A stretch of 50,896 nucleotides of DNA from an uncultured Geobacter sp. (GTDB lineage: Bacteria; Desulfobacterota; Desulfuromonadia; Geobacterales; CAIOGM01): contig CAIUWK010000077.1 in assembly GCA_903902855.1 (NCBI GenBank), positions 1-50,896 on the forward strand. The letters are read 5' to 3'. Each line of letters starts with the position of its first letter. The stretch's first letter is position 1. A model generated the notes under the pieces. The model saw only the letters and a list, made by a program, of their open reading frames with translations, did no database searches and was not told the origin of the DNA. The translations under genes and the position numbers were made by a program. Positions 6,852 to 15,241 of this stretch are shown here, one piece after another.

Positions 6852-9800
6852 TCAGTTCACGGTGATCGCTATAATCCTGGTCACGATGGCCGACGGGTTC
6901 TGCTGGTCGCTCAGTTGCAGGGTGAAGCTGAACGCTCCCTTCACCGTGGGGGTGCCGCTGAGAGTGCCGGTGAGGGTGTTAAAGGCGATCCCCGGCGGGA
7001 GTGTCCCGGCACTGACTCCCCAGGCGTAGGGCTTGATCCCGCCGGTGGCTGCCAGGATGGTTTTCGTGTAGGCGGTCCCTGATGTTCCCGCCGGCAGGGT
7101 CGTTGTGGTGATTGTCAGCGGTAACACCGTCACCGTGATCGAGAGATCCCTGGTCATGAAGCTGCCGGTGGCATCTTCCAGGCGGAACGTCACGGGATAG
7201 AAGCCTCCGGTGACCGGGGTGCCGCTGATGACCCCGCTGCTGCTGGAGTAGCCGATGCCCGCCGGCAGCCTGCCTGCGATGAGGCTCCAGGCGTACGGTT
7301 TGATCCCGCCGGTTGCCGTCAGGGTGGTGGAGCTGTAGGCGTTCCCGGCGATCCCGGCGGGGAGGGTGGTCGTGGCGATGGTCAGGGGAGGTGCGGTGAC
7401 GACGATGGTGTAGCTCATGGTCACGGGAGAGCTGCCGCTGTAATCTTCCACCCTGATGGTGACCGGGTAGGAGCCGGCGCCGGTGGGGGTGCCGCTCAGG
7501 ACGCCGGTGGTGTAACTCAGGGTGAGTCCCGGCGGCAGTTTGCCGGTGGGGATGCTCCAGTAGTACGGCTTGATCCCTCCGGTGGCCACCAGTGTGGTGG
7601 ACGGATAGGAGAGTCCCACGCTCCCCGTGGGGAGTGTTGTCGTGGTGATGGCCAGAGGGGGGGCCGTGATGACAATGCTGTAGCTCATGGTCGCGGGAGT
7701 CGTGCCGCTGTAATCTTCCACCCTGATGGTGACCGGGTAGGCGCCGGCGCCGGTGGGGGTGCCGCTCAGGACGCCGGTGGTGTAACTCAGGGTGAGTCCC
7801 GGCGGCAGTTTGCCGGTGGGGATGCTCCAGTAGAACGGCTTGATCCCTCCGGTGGCAGCCAGTGTGGTGGACGGATAGGATACTCCCACGCTCCCCGCAG
7901 GGAGTGTCGTGGTGGTTATGACCAGGAGGGGGGGGGCGGCAACGACGATGGTGAAATCTTTGGTGATGGGGGCGGTCCCGTTGTAATCCTCAAGCTTCAC
8001 CGTCACCGGATAGCTCCCTACCGTTGTCGGCGTGCCGCTGATGACGCCGGTGCTACTGATGATTCCTACCCCCGGCGGCAGCTTGCCGGCGCTGATGCTC
8101 CAGGAGTACGGCTTGACGCCGCCGCTCCCGACCAGGGTGGTGGAGAGATAGTCGATGCTCACCGTCCCGTTCGGCAGGGAGGCGGTGGTAATCGCCAGGG
8201 GGGGGATGGCGATGGTGATGGTATAGGAGGTGCTGACAATGACCGGGGTGCTCTGGCTGTCCCTGACGGAAACCGTGAAGGAGAAGGTGCCTCCCGCGGG
8301 AGGTGTGCCGTTCAGCGCGCCGCTGGTGGTGTCGAGGCCGACGCCGGGGGGGAGTGACCCGGAGGTGACCGACCACGTATACGGTTTGACCCCGCCGCTG
8401 ACGGTGAGCGGGGTGCTGTAGGAGGTTCCCACGATCCCGCTCTTCAGCGTGGCGGTGGTGATGGTCAGCGGAGGGGGGGTGATCTTCAGGGTAAAGGTGG
8501 TGGTGCCGACGACGAGTTTTTTATCCTTGGCCTGGACCGTGAACGAGAACTCTCCGATAACCGAAGGGGTTCCTCCCAGCAGACCCGCCGTGCTGAGGCT
8601 CATCCCGGTGGGGAGGGTGGAGCCGGTGACCAGAGACCAGACATAGGGTGCGGTCCCGCCGGTAACCGTCAAGGTTTTGCTGTAGGCGACGCTGCTGGTG
8701 CCGCCGGGGAGGGGGTTGGCGGTGGTGATGAGCAGCCCCGGACCGAAGGTTGCGGTAACATCGGTAGCCGCGGTCATGGTGATCGTACAGGCGTTGTTGT
8801 TGGCGCTATCCCCCATGCCGCTGCAGGCGCCGGACCACCCCTTGAAGACGATGCCGCTGCCGGAAAGGGCGGTGGGGTTAGGGAACAGGGTGACGAGCGC
8901 ACCGTTGGAGATTGAGTTGCTGCCGTTGGCGGCAAAGGAAACGGTTGCAGGTGTACCGGTTGTGGTTCCGGAGACGCTGCCGTTCCCTGACAAGGTCACG
9001 GTCAGCGGATAGGTCGGGATATAGCCGGTTCCGCTGAGCTGAATAGTGGCCTGCGGTGTTGCCGGGTCATTGGATGAAATAGTCAGGTTGGTGGTGACAG
9101 AGCCGGCGATAACCGGGGCGAAAGTTGCCGTCAGGGAACAGGTTGCTCCGGGGATCACCGTCGTGGGAAAGGGGCCACAACTGCCGGAGCCCACATTGAA
9201 GCTCCCGCCTGCCGTAGCCGCAGTAATCACGAGATCCGCCGGGCCGTTGTTGGTGATGGTGAATGTCGCCGGCGAAGAGGTCGTCCCGCTGGTGACGCTG
9301 CCGAAGTCCCAGGAAGTGGGCGCGACGCTGTTGATCGGGGCGATGGTAATAAACTGCTGCAGGCTGGGGATGGCGTTGGCAAAGATGGTGGCGCGGTACG
9401 TGCCTCCCGGCAGGCCGTAGAGCGATGCGGATTTGAAAGTGCTGTTCGACCAGCCGGTTGCGGAATCGGACAGGATGAAGCTTGTCTGGTCGTTGTCTAC
9501 CCGCTGGAGTTGCAGGAGCGGGTAATTGGTGGCGGAACTGTTGGTGGAGCCGCCGGACGCCTCGGAGACCCCTTTGAGGCCGTTGCCGGCGATGACCAGC
9601 TTGGTCGGGTTGGTTGCATCAAAGGCGATGGAGGAGATCACAGGGCGCAAGTTGTCACTGAATCCCAGGCCGGAGTCGTACAGTTCCGCGCCGGCAAGAT
9701 AGCTGGAGTAGGCTTCTCCCCCAGTGATGAGGACCTTGCCCGAGGGGAGGAGTGTCGCGGAGTGATACCTGCGCACCTTGGCCATGCTGCCGGTGGCGGT

Positions 9801-11789
9801 AAATGCGCCGGTGGCCGGATCGTACAACTCTGCGCCGGCAAAAGTGGAGTAGTACTGTTCCCCGGTGATAAGGACCTTACCTGAGGGGAGGAGCGTCGCA
9901 GAGTGTAAACTACGTGCCGTGGCCATGCTGCCGGTGGCGGTAAAGACGCCGGTGGCCGGGTTGTACAGCTCCGCGTCGGCAAGCATGCCGGAGTTGCTAA
10001 ACCCCCCGGTGATGAGGACCTTGCCCGTGGGGAGGAGCGTTGCGGTGTGAGACACGCGCCCTGTGGTCATGCCGCCGGTTGCGGTAAAGACGCCGGTGAC
10101 CGGGTCGTACAGCTCCGCGCTGGTAAGATAATAGTCGGAGCCGCCGCCATACCCTCCGGTGATGAGGATCTTGCCAGAGGGGAGGAGCGACGCGGTGTGA
10201 ACAATGCGCGCCGTGGCCATGCTGCCGGTGGCGGTAAAGGCACCGGTAGCCGGGTCGTATAGCTCCGCGCTGGAAAGATAGCCGGAGTTGCCATACCCCC
10301 CGGTGATAAGGACCTTGCCGGAAGGGAGGATCGTCGCGGTGTGACAATAGCGCGCCGTGGCCATGTTACCGGTGGCGGAAAAGGTGCCGGTGGCTGGGTC
10401 GTACAGCTCTGCGCCGGCAATTGAGCCGGAGGTGCCAGCCCCCCCGATGATGAGGACCTTGCCCGTGGGGAGGAGCGTTGCGGTGTGATAATGGCGAGCC
10501 GTGGCCATGCCGCCGGTGGCGGTAAAGGCACCGGTGGTCGGGTTGTACATCTCTGCGTCGGCAAAATCATAACCGGAGTTGTACCCACCCGTGATGAGGA
10601 CTTTGCCTGACTGGATGAGCGTTGCGGTGTGATGATAGCGTTCCGTGGCCATGCTGCCGGTGGCGGTGAAGGCACCGGCGGCCGGGTCGTAAAGCTCTGC
10701 GCTGGTAGGAGGGCCAGAGTTACCATCCCCCCCTGTGATGAAGACCTTACCGGAGGGGAGGAGTGTCGCTGTGTGCAGATGGCGTGCTGTAGTCATGCTG
10801 TCGCTGGTGGTGAAGGTGCCGGTGGCAGGGTCGTACAACTCTGCGTCGGCAAGACGGGCGGAGTTGCCATCCCCTCCAGTAATGAGGACCTTACCCGAAG
10901 GAAGGAGCGTAGCGGTGTGAAAACCGCGCGCTATTGCCGTGCTGCCGGTGGCGGTAAAAGCGCCGGTGGCCGGATCGTACAACTCCGTGCCGGCAAGATA
11001 TCCGAATCCGGAGTTGGTCTCCCCTCCAGTAATGAGGACCTTGCCCGAAGGAAGGAGCGTAGCGGTGTGAAAACCGCGTGCTATTGCCGTGCTGCCGGTG
11101 GCAGTAAAGGTACCAGTGGCCGGATCGTACAGTTCCGCGCCGGTAAGAAATCCGAATCCCGAGTCGGTTTTCCCCCCGGTGATGAGAACCTTGCCGTTTG
11201 GGAGTAGCGTTGCGGTGTGTAAATAGCGTGCCTTCGCCATACTGCCGATGTCAGTAAAGACGCCGGTTGCAGGGTCGTACAGCTCCGCGCCGGCAAGAGA
11301 TCCGGAGTAGTTGACACCCCCGGTGACGAGGACTTTGCCGTTTGGGAGGAGCGTCGCGGTGTGGAAATAACGCGCCGTTGCCATGTTGCCGGTAAAGGTA
11401 AAGGTGCCGGTGACCGGGTCGTACTGCTCCGCTCCGGCATGAAGGCCGGAACTGCCAGTCCCCCCGATGATGAGGACCTTGCTCGAGGGGAGGAGCGTCG
11501 CGGTGTGATAACAGCGCGACGTGGCCATGCTGCCGGCGGCGGTGAGGGCTCCGGTGGCCGGGTCGTACATTTCTGTGCTGGCAAGATAGCCGGAGATGTC
11601 AGCTCCCCCGGTGATGAGGACCTTGCCCGAGGGGATGAGTGTCGCGGTGTGGAAATATCGTGCCGTGGCCATGCCGCCGGTGGCGGTGAAATCCGCACCA
11701 TGGCATGGTGTCGCCCCAAACCCTTCCCCGAATGCCATCAGCATGACCAAACTGAGAAGAACCCCCGTGAACCTGCCTATGCTCCGCAT
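6852..11789 (-). CDS. Giant secreted kelch-repeat / putative-Ig repeat protein
   Basis: A 1645-residue secreted protein. Residues 1-32 are a signal peptide (LLSLVMLMAFGEG core). Residues about 33-735 hold 14 kelch-like repeats of about 48 residues with core HTATLLPSGKVLITGG and a trailing AELYDPATG, predicting one or two beta-propellers. About 820-920 is a choice-of-anchor-D/ASPM-like Ig domain (SWDFGSVTSGTTSSPATF). About 925-1015 is a bacterial repeat ending TAATDVTATF. About 1020-1645 holds seven He_PIG putative-Ig domains (LAITTTTLPTGSVGLSY type). No LPXTG, PEP-CTERM or outer-membrane barrel is visible at the C-terminus. The ribosome-binding site is an excellent AAGGAGG. Likely extracellular adhesion or carbohydrate binding; substrate unknown. 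The gene sits alone between two 169-bp direct repeats. Confidence 0.9.
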   Translation of the reverse strand: MRSIGRFTGVLLSLVMLMAFGEGFGATPCHGADFTATGGMATARYFHTATLIPSGKVLITGGADISGYLASTEMYDPATGALTAAGSMATSRCYHTATLLPSSKVLIIGGTGSSGLHAGAEQYDPVTGTFTFTGNMATARYFHTATLLPNGKVLVTGGVNYSGSLAGAELYDPATGVFTDIGSMAKARYLHTATLLPNGKVLITGGKTDSGFGFLTGAELYDPATGTFTATGSTAIARGFHTATLLPSGKVLITGGETNSGFGYLAGTELYDPATGAFTATGSTAIARGFHTATLLPSGKVLITGGDGNSARLADAELYDPATGTFTTSDSMTTARHLHTATLLPSGKVFITGGDGNSGPPTSAELYDPAAGAFTATGSMATERYHHTATLIQSGKVLITGGYNSGYDFADAEMYNPTTGAFTATGGMATARHYHTATLLPTGKVLIIGGAGTSGSIAGAELYDPATGTFSATGNMATARYCHTATILPSGKVLITGGYGNSGYLSSAELYDPATGAFTATGSMATARIVHTASLLPSGKILITGGYGGGSDYYLTSAELYDPVTGVFTATGGMTTGRVSHTATLLPTGKVLITGGFSNSGMLADAELYNPATGVFTATGSMATARSLHSATLLPSGKVLITGEQYYSTFAGAELYDPATGAFTATGSMAKVRRYHSATLLPSGKVLITGGEAYSSYLAGAELYDSGLGFSDNLRPVISSIAFDATNPTKLVIAGNGLKGVSEASGGSTNSSATNYPLLQLQRVDNDQTSFILSDSATGWSNSTFKSASLYGLPGGTYRATIFANAIPSLQQFITIAPINSVAPTSWDFGSVTSGTTSSPATFTITNNGPADLVITAATAGGSFNVGSGSCGPFPTTVIPGATCSLTATFAPVIAGSVTTNLTISSNDPATPQATIQLSGTGYIPTYPLTVTLSGNGSVSGTTTGTPATVSFAANGSNSISNGALVTLFPNPTALSGSGIVFKGWSGACSGMGDSANNNACTITMTAATDVTATFGPGLLITTANPLPGGTSSVAYSKTLTVTGGTAPYVWSLVTGSTLPTGMSLSTAGLLGGTPSVIGEFSFTVQAKDKKLVVGTTTFTLKITPPPLTITTATLKSGIVGTSYSTPLTVSGGVKPYTWSVTSGSLPPGVGLDTTSGALNGTPPAGGTFSFTVSVRDSQSTPVIVSTSYTITIAIPPLAITTASLPNGTVSIDYLSTTLVGSGGVKPYSWSISAGKLPPGVGIISSTGVISGTPTTVGSYPVTVKLEDYNGTAPITKDFTIVVAAPPLLVITTTTLPAGSVGVSYPSTTLAATGGIKPFYWSIPTGKLPPGLTLSYTTGVLSGTPTGAGAYPVTIRVEDYSGTTPATMSYSIVITAPPLAITTTTLPTGSVGLSYPSTTLVATGGIKPYYWSIPTGKLPPGLTLSYTTGVLSGTPTGAGSYPVTIRVEDYSGSSPVTMSYTIVVTAPPLTIATTTLPAGIAGNAYSSTTLTATGGIKPYAWSLIAGRLPAGIGYSSSSGVISGTPVTGGFYPVTFRLEDATGSFMTRDLSITVTVLPLTITTTTLPAGTSGTAYTKTILAATGGIKPYAWGVSAGTLPPGIAFNTLTGTLSGTPTVKGAFSFTLQLSDQQNPSAIVTRIIAITVN
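9690..11690 (-). repeat. Tandem kelch-encoding DNA repeats (14 units)
   Basis: Fourteen units of about 141-150 bases with high DNA identity; CCGGTGGCGGTAAAGGCGCC-like and GGGTCGTACAGCTCCGCGCC-like blocks recur in nearly all. Two neighbouring units around 10905-11105 are almost identical, including the same CGCTATTGCCGTGCTGCC stretch, suggesting a recent unit duplication. Copy number is probably variable between strains by slippage or recombination. Confidence 0.85.
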
Positions 11790-11793
11790 GATA

Positions 11794-11804
11794 CCCTCCT
11801 TGCC
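11794..11804 (-). promoter_or_regulatory. Strong ribosome-binding site of kelch gene
   Basis: On the minus strand GGCAAGGAGGGTATC precedes the ATG: a full AAGGAGG core with about 6 nt spacing. It fixes the start at 11789, directly before a good signal peptide. Confidence 0.75.
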
Positions 11805-12192
11805 CGGTTGCCTTGGCAGCCGGAATGATTACAAACGATGAGGCGTCGGACGCCGATGGTTGGTACCTTTAGTGGATCGCGGCAAAGAATCTGCCCTAAC
11901 GTCCCCCATCCCCTTGCGGGAGAAAAAATTCGAGGTATTTTCGCAAGCGATGATGACGCAGGGAGAGTGGCAAGGCGAGCGCGTGAGGGCTGATGCGCGG
12001 TCGGTCACTTCGGTAACCCCTCTGTCTCCTGCAGGAGAAGGTGGCTTTGCGTCGCCCGGTCGCCCGGACTCTGCCTTTTCGGTGACTATGGTGCAGTCCC
12101 TCATGTGTGCTCCAATCGAGCAACGATGTCAACGCTTCTAATGTGACCGGTTTCAAGGGTAAGGGCCAAGTCGCCGGAGGCCGCCCTCCGGC
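11805..12192. other. Gene-free spacer with degenerate palindromes
   Basis: No credible gene. It contains decayed palindromic pieces: CCCTTGCGGGAG near 11910, TCTCCTGCAGGAGA near 12025, and GCCGGAGG/CCTCCGGC around 12171-12191 forming a tight hairpin without a T-run. These look like remains of intergenic repeats. The promoter of the kelch gene should be here, but no convincing -35/-10 pair was found. Confidence 0.5.
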
Positions 12193-12361
12193 CATCATAA
12201 CTCCCCCTGTCCCCCTCTTATCTTAAGAGGGGGAACGCTCTGCCACCGGAATTTACATAAACGTCCCTCCCCCTGGATTAAGCATGCCCTGAGCGTAGTC
12301 GAAGGGGGGAGGACAGGAGGGGTTACGATAGTCGCGCATCTGCATTGAGATGGACAGTTAC
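12193..12361 (+). repeat. 169-bp structured direct repeat, copy 2
   Basis: Same length and orientation as 6527-6695, with matching outer stem, the CCCCCTCTTA/TAAGAGGGGG hairpin and the CCCTGAGCGTAGTCGAAGGG arm. Differences are scattered substitutions (for example ATTTACATAAAC against ATCAACACAAGC). Together the two copies bracket the kelch gene. Confidence 0.8.
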
Positions 12362-12439
12362 TTGAACTATTTGTTGATTTTGTCGCGGTAATTTGTGACT
12401 GTTTCCGTGGGCTGGAGGCGAAGTAGCTGGCGGGAACTG

Positions 12440-12477
12440 AAAAAGCCCTGTATCCTCAATGGGTTACAGGGCTTTTT
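12440..12477 (-). terminator. Bidirectional rho-independent terminator after tRNA
   Basis: AAAAAGCCCTGTA (12440-12452) pairs with TACAGGGCTTTTT (12464-12476/7), a 13-bp stem with an A-tract on one side and a T-tract on the other. It ends transcription of the minus-strand tRNA 8 bases after its 3' end and could also act on the plus strand. Confidence 0.85.
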
Positions 12478-12484
12478 CTGGTAT

Positions 12485-12561
12485 TGGTGGCGGTGCAGGG
12501 ACTCGAACCCCGGACCTAGCGAATATGAGTCGCTTGCTCTAGCCAGCTGAGCTACACCGCC
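12485..12561 (-). tRNA. tRNA with CAT anticodon (Met elongator, or Ile2)
   Basis: A 77-nt tRNA read by folding the minus strand: acceptor GGCGGTG/CACCGCC, D arm GCTC...GAGC, anticodon stem AGCGA/TCGCT with loop CTCATAT, T arm GGGGTTCGAGTCCC, discriminator A and an encoded CCA end. The anticodon is CAT. It is not initiator tRNA: the first acceptor pair is G-C and there is no GGG/CCC anticodon stem. The anticodon arm (GCGACTCATAtTCGCT) looks like the lysidine-modified isoleucine tRNA of proteobacteria, while the acceptor stem looks more like elongator Met, so identity is left open. Confidence 0.92.
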
Positions 12562-12757
12562 AGTTTGATTTGTCTCAAAAGGTTTTGCTTTTCTATACAA
12601 TATTCGAACCGGTGTCAAGCAAAAACCGCCTTTCCCCCCAGATACTCCCCGAAGAGTGGGGAAGGGGGGGCAATACCGTTTGCCGGGCAGGGGGATTTGG
12701 TGTATAAGAATTCGTTCCGGACTGCTCACTATCGCCGCTTCAAAGGTTATCCGCAAC

Positions 12758-13720
12758 GTGATCCCCTTTTTTTCCATCGAGAATCTGACCACCCAGTTCG
12801 AGAGCGATGCCGGGCCGGTGATTGCGGTGAACGATCTGACCCTCTCTCTTGAGACCCCCGAAACCCTGGCCATCGTGGGGGAGTCGGGATGCGGCAAGAG
12901 CGTTACCGCCCTTTCCATCCTCCGGTTGGTCCCCTTTCCCGGCAGGATCGTCTCCGGGCGGGTCTTCTTCCAGGGGGCTGATCTTCTCGGGCTGTCCCAG
13001 GAGGGGATGCGCGCCGTGCGGGGGAACCGGATCTCCATGATCTTCCAGGAACCGATGACCTCCCTCAACCCGGTTTTCCGGGTGGGGGATCAGGTGGCCG
13101 AGGGGATCATGCTCCATCGCGGGATGGATCGGCATCAGGCCAGGGGCGAGGCGACGGAACTCCTCCGGAAGGTCAGCATCCCGTCCCCGGAACAGCGCTA
13201 TGACGATTACCCCCACCAGCTCTCCGGAGGGATGCGCCAGCGGGTGATGATTGCCATGGCACTGGCGTGCCGTCCCCGCCTGCTCATCGCCGACGAGCCG
13301 ACCACCGCCCTGGATGTGACCATTCAGGCGCAGATTCTGGACCTCATCCATGCTCTCCGTAAGGAGGAGGAGATGGGGCTCATTCTCATCACCCATGACC
13401 TGGGGATCGTGGCGGAGCATGCCGCCCATACTGCGGTGATGTATGCCGGGAGTCTCATGGAATATGCCGCCACCGCCGATCTCTTTCAAGAGCCGCTTCA
13501 CCCCTACACGGCACTCCTCCTGGCTTCGCTCCCCCAGCAGGGACGACCGGGTGAGCCGCTCCAGGTTATTTCCGGCTCCCTCCCCACGCCGGGAGAGGTG
13601 ATCACCGGTTGCCCCTTTGCCCCTCGCTGCCCGGAACGGAGTTCCGAATGTCTGGTCGCACTCCCGAAGCTGCGGGAACTGCGCCCCGGCCATCAGGTCC
13701 GCTGTGTGAACTGCTCATGA
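12758..13720 (+). CDS. dppD: Peptide/nickel-type ABC transporter ATP-binding protein (DppD/OppD)
   Basis: ATPase subunit of an oligopeptide/dipeptide importer, about 320 residues. Motifs in order: Walker [10 protein letters not shown]-loop [10 protein letters not shown], signature [15 protein letters not shown], Walker [15 protein letters not shown] and H-loop ITHDLG. The C-terminal oligo_HPY extension contains [14 protein letters not shown] and the Cys-bearing [15 protein letters not shown]...RCVNC, the cysteine set reported to hold an Fe-S cluster in DppD relatives. Start chosen at GTG 12758 ([14 protein letters not shown]), since the upstream in-frame extension is not family-like; AAAGG lies 11 nt before. 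The stop overlaps the next start as ATGA. No periplasmic binding protein or permease gene is present nearby, which is unusual for this pair. Confidence 0.9.
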   Translation: MIPFFSIENLTTQFESDAGPVIAVNDLTLSLETPETLAIVGESGCGKSVTALSILRLVPFPGRIVSGRVFFQGADLLGLSQEGMRAVRGNRISMIFQEPMTSLNPVFRVGDQVAEGIMLHRGMDRHQARGEATELLRKVSIPSPEQRYDDYPHQLSGGMRQRVMIAMALACRPRLLIADEPTTALDVTIQAQILDLIHALRKEEEMGLILITHDLGIVAEHAAHTAVMYAGSLMEYAATADLFQEPLHPYTALLLASLPQQGRPGEPLQVISGSLPTPGEVITGCPFAPRCPERSSECLVALPKLRELRPGHQVRCVNCS

Positions 13721-14697
13721 CAACCCCGCTGCTGGAGTGCAAAGGGCTGACCAAACTGTTTCCGGTCCGGCGGGGGATTTTGGGAGAGGAGCGGTCCCTG
13801 CGGGCCGTGGACGGGATCGATCTCCGGCTGGAGGAAGGGGAGACCCTGGGGCTGGCCGGGGAATCGGGGTGCGGCAAGTCGACGGTGGCCAAGCTGCTCG
13901 TGGGTCTGCTCCCCCCCACGGATGGGAGCATCTCCTTTGGGGGAAAGCGGCTGGATACACTGGCTAAAGACGAACTCTTCGCCTTCCGCCGGCAGGTGCA
14001 GATGATCTTTCAAGACCCCCAGGCGTCCCTCAATCCCCGGATGCGGGTGGGGGATATCATCGGCGAGCCGCTGAAGATTCACCGTCTGGTTGCTCCGGGG
14101 GAGTTCCGAGGGCGGGTGCTGGAGCTCATGCGTCGGGTGGGGCTCCAGGAGGAGTATCTCCACCGGTATCCCCACGAGTTTTCCGGGGGGCAGCGCCAAC
14201 GGATCGGCATCGCCCGGGCCTTGGCGGTTCAGCCGAAGATCATCATCGCCGATGAACCGGTCTCCGCCCTGGATATTTCCATCCAGGCCCAGATCATCAA
14301 CCTGCTCCAAGAGCTGCGTCAAGATTTCGGGCTCTCCATGATCTTCATCGCCCATGACCTTTCCGTGGTTCGCCATCTCAGCAGCAGCATCGCCATCATG
14401 TACCTGGGGAAGATCGTGGAGCGGGGGGGGCGCGACGCCGTTTTTGATCGTTTTCTTCACCCCTATACCCAGGCGCTGATCTCCGCCATCCCCAAGCTGA
14501 CACCGCCGACCTTGAAGAGGGAACGGATCATTCTCAGGGGGGAGTTGCCCAGCCCATTCTCACCCCCGTCCGGATGTCCCTTTCATCCACGCTGCATCCA
14601 CGCGGAGTCTCTTTGTTCCCGGGAGATCCCTCTGCTGGAGGAAAAGGAACCGGGGCACTGGGCCGCCTGTCACCTCAGCGAGAAACTTTTCAGATAA
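13717..14697 (+). CDS. dppF: Peptide/nickel-type ABC transporter ATP-binding protein (DppF/OppF)
   Basis: Second ATPase of the same importer, 326 residues from ATG 13717, which overlaps the dppD stop (ATGA) and gives the family N-terminus LLECKGLTKLFPVRRG. Motifs: Walker [10 protein letters not shown]-loop FQDPQASLNPRMRVGDI, signature FSGGQRQRIGIARAL, Walker B IIIADEPVSALDIS and H-loop IAHDLSVV. A C-terminal oligo_HPY domain (LHPYTQALISAIP, then GCPFHPRCIHAESLC) is present. DppD and DppF normally form a heterodimer under DppB/C permeases, so the missing partners must be encoded elsewhere. In the absence of permeases the substrate class (dipeptide, oligopeptide, nickel) cannot be set. Confidence 0.92.
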   Translation: MTTPLLECKGLTKLFPVRRGILGEERSLRAVDGIDLRLEEGETLGLAGESGCGKSTVAKLLVGLLPPTDGSISFGGKRLDTLAKDELFAFRRQVQMIFQDPQASLNPRMRVGDIIGEPLKIHRLVAPGEFRGRVLELMRRVGLQEEYLHRYPHEFSGGQRQRIGIARALAVQPKIIIADEPVSALDISIQAQIINLLQELRQDFGLSMIFIAHDLSVVRHLSSSIAIMYLGKIVERGGRDAVFDRFLHPYTQALISAIPKLTPPTLKRERIILRGELPSPFSPPSGCPFHPRCIHAESLCSREIPLLEEKEPGHWAACHLSEKLFR

Positions 14698-14709
14698 AAC
14701 AGCTTTTTG

Positions 14710-14738
14710 TTGACTTCCACAGTGGAAAACTATATATA
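14710..14738 (+). promoter_or_regulatory. Promoter with palindromic operator before arsR-type gene
   Basis: TTGACT (14710-14715) and TATATA (14733-14738) are separated by 17 bases, a good sigma-70 promoter. Between them is the perfect palindrome TTCCAC-A-GTGGAA (14715-14727), well placed as the operator of the ArsR/SmtB-type repressor encoded 29 nt downstream, suggesting autoregulation. An AGGAA ribosome-binding site is at 14756-14760. Confidence 0.65.
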
Positions 14739-14766
14739 AGAACATATCAATACACAGGAAAATTAT

Positions 14767-15045
14767 ATGGAATTTGATAAGGGCAGGGTATTCATAGATG
14801 AGGCGGAGGTCTTCAAGGTTCTGGGGCATCCGGTGCGGCTCAAGATCGTTGCCGGTCTCTGCGCCAGAGAGTGCAACGTCAAGTACATCTGGGAATGCCT
14901 CGGTCTCCCCCAGGCCACCGTCTCCCAGCACCTGGCGCTCCTGAAGAACAAGGGGATCATCATGGGAACTCGTGACGGGGTAGAGGTTCACTACAGCGTC
15001 ATTCACCCCCTGGCCAAACGGATCGTCGCCCTGTTGATGGAGTAG
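14767..15045 (+). CDS. ArsR/SmtB-family transcriptional regulator
   Basis: A 92-residue winged-helix repressor. HTH core: AEVFKVLGHPVRLKIVAGLC then LPQATVSQHLALLKNKGII and the beta-wing GTRDGVEVHYSV. Cysteines C32, C36 and C44 lie in the alpha3 region (LCARECN...WEC), the position where ArsR-type sensors bind As(III) or soft metals, but the classical ELCVCDL motif is not conserved. A redox, sulfide or metal signal is possible. It has its own promoter with an internal palindrome and is followed by a terminator, so it is monocistronic and probably autoregulated. The neighbours (dppDF, ettA) give no hint of its target. Confidence 0.9.
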   Translation: MEFDKGRVFIDEAEVFKVLGHPVRLKIVAGLCARECNVKYIWECLGLPQATVSQHLALLKNKGIIMGTRDGVEVHYSVIHPLAKRIVALLME

Positions 15046-15092
15046 GCGCCCCACCTGCGTGGCGTCCCCATGCGAAGCCTTCTTGACTGATG

Positions 15093-15131
15093 AAAGAGCT
15101 CCCGGCTGTCGGACCCCCGGGAGCTCTTTTT
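15093..15131 (+). terminator. Rho-independent terminator after arsR-type gene
   Basis: AAAGAGCTCCCGG (15093-15105) pairs with CCGGGAGCTCTTT (15117-15129), a 13-bp stem followed by T residues, 48 bases past the stop. Confidence 0.9.
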
Positions 15132-15241
15132 GCGAGCATCCTTTTCCCCCTCCCCATCCCCTGATTCCCTGATTGCGCCTTCTTGCATTAACGGCGGTTT
15201 GCTGGTATGGTTCGGGTTCATTTTTCTCTGAAGGAGCAGTC

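Noticed and set aside
9690..11690. CRISPR or minisatellite array
   Set aside because: The units are in-frame coding repeats of a kelch protein on the minus strand.
12367..13068. Minus-strand frame of 233 codons covering the tRNA
   Set aside because: It translates the tRNA and terminator (GVAQLARASDSYSLGPG is a typical translated-tRNA artefact).
12740..13693. Minus-strand frame of 317 codons opposite dppD
   Set aside because: Shadow of an ABC ATPase whose Walker and signature motifs are on the plus strand.
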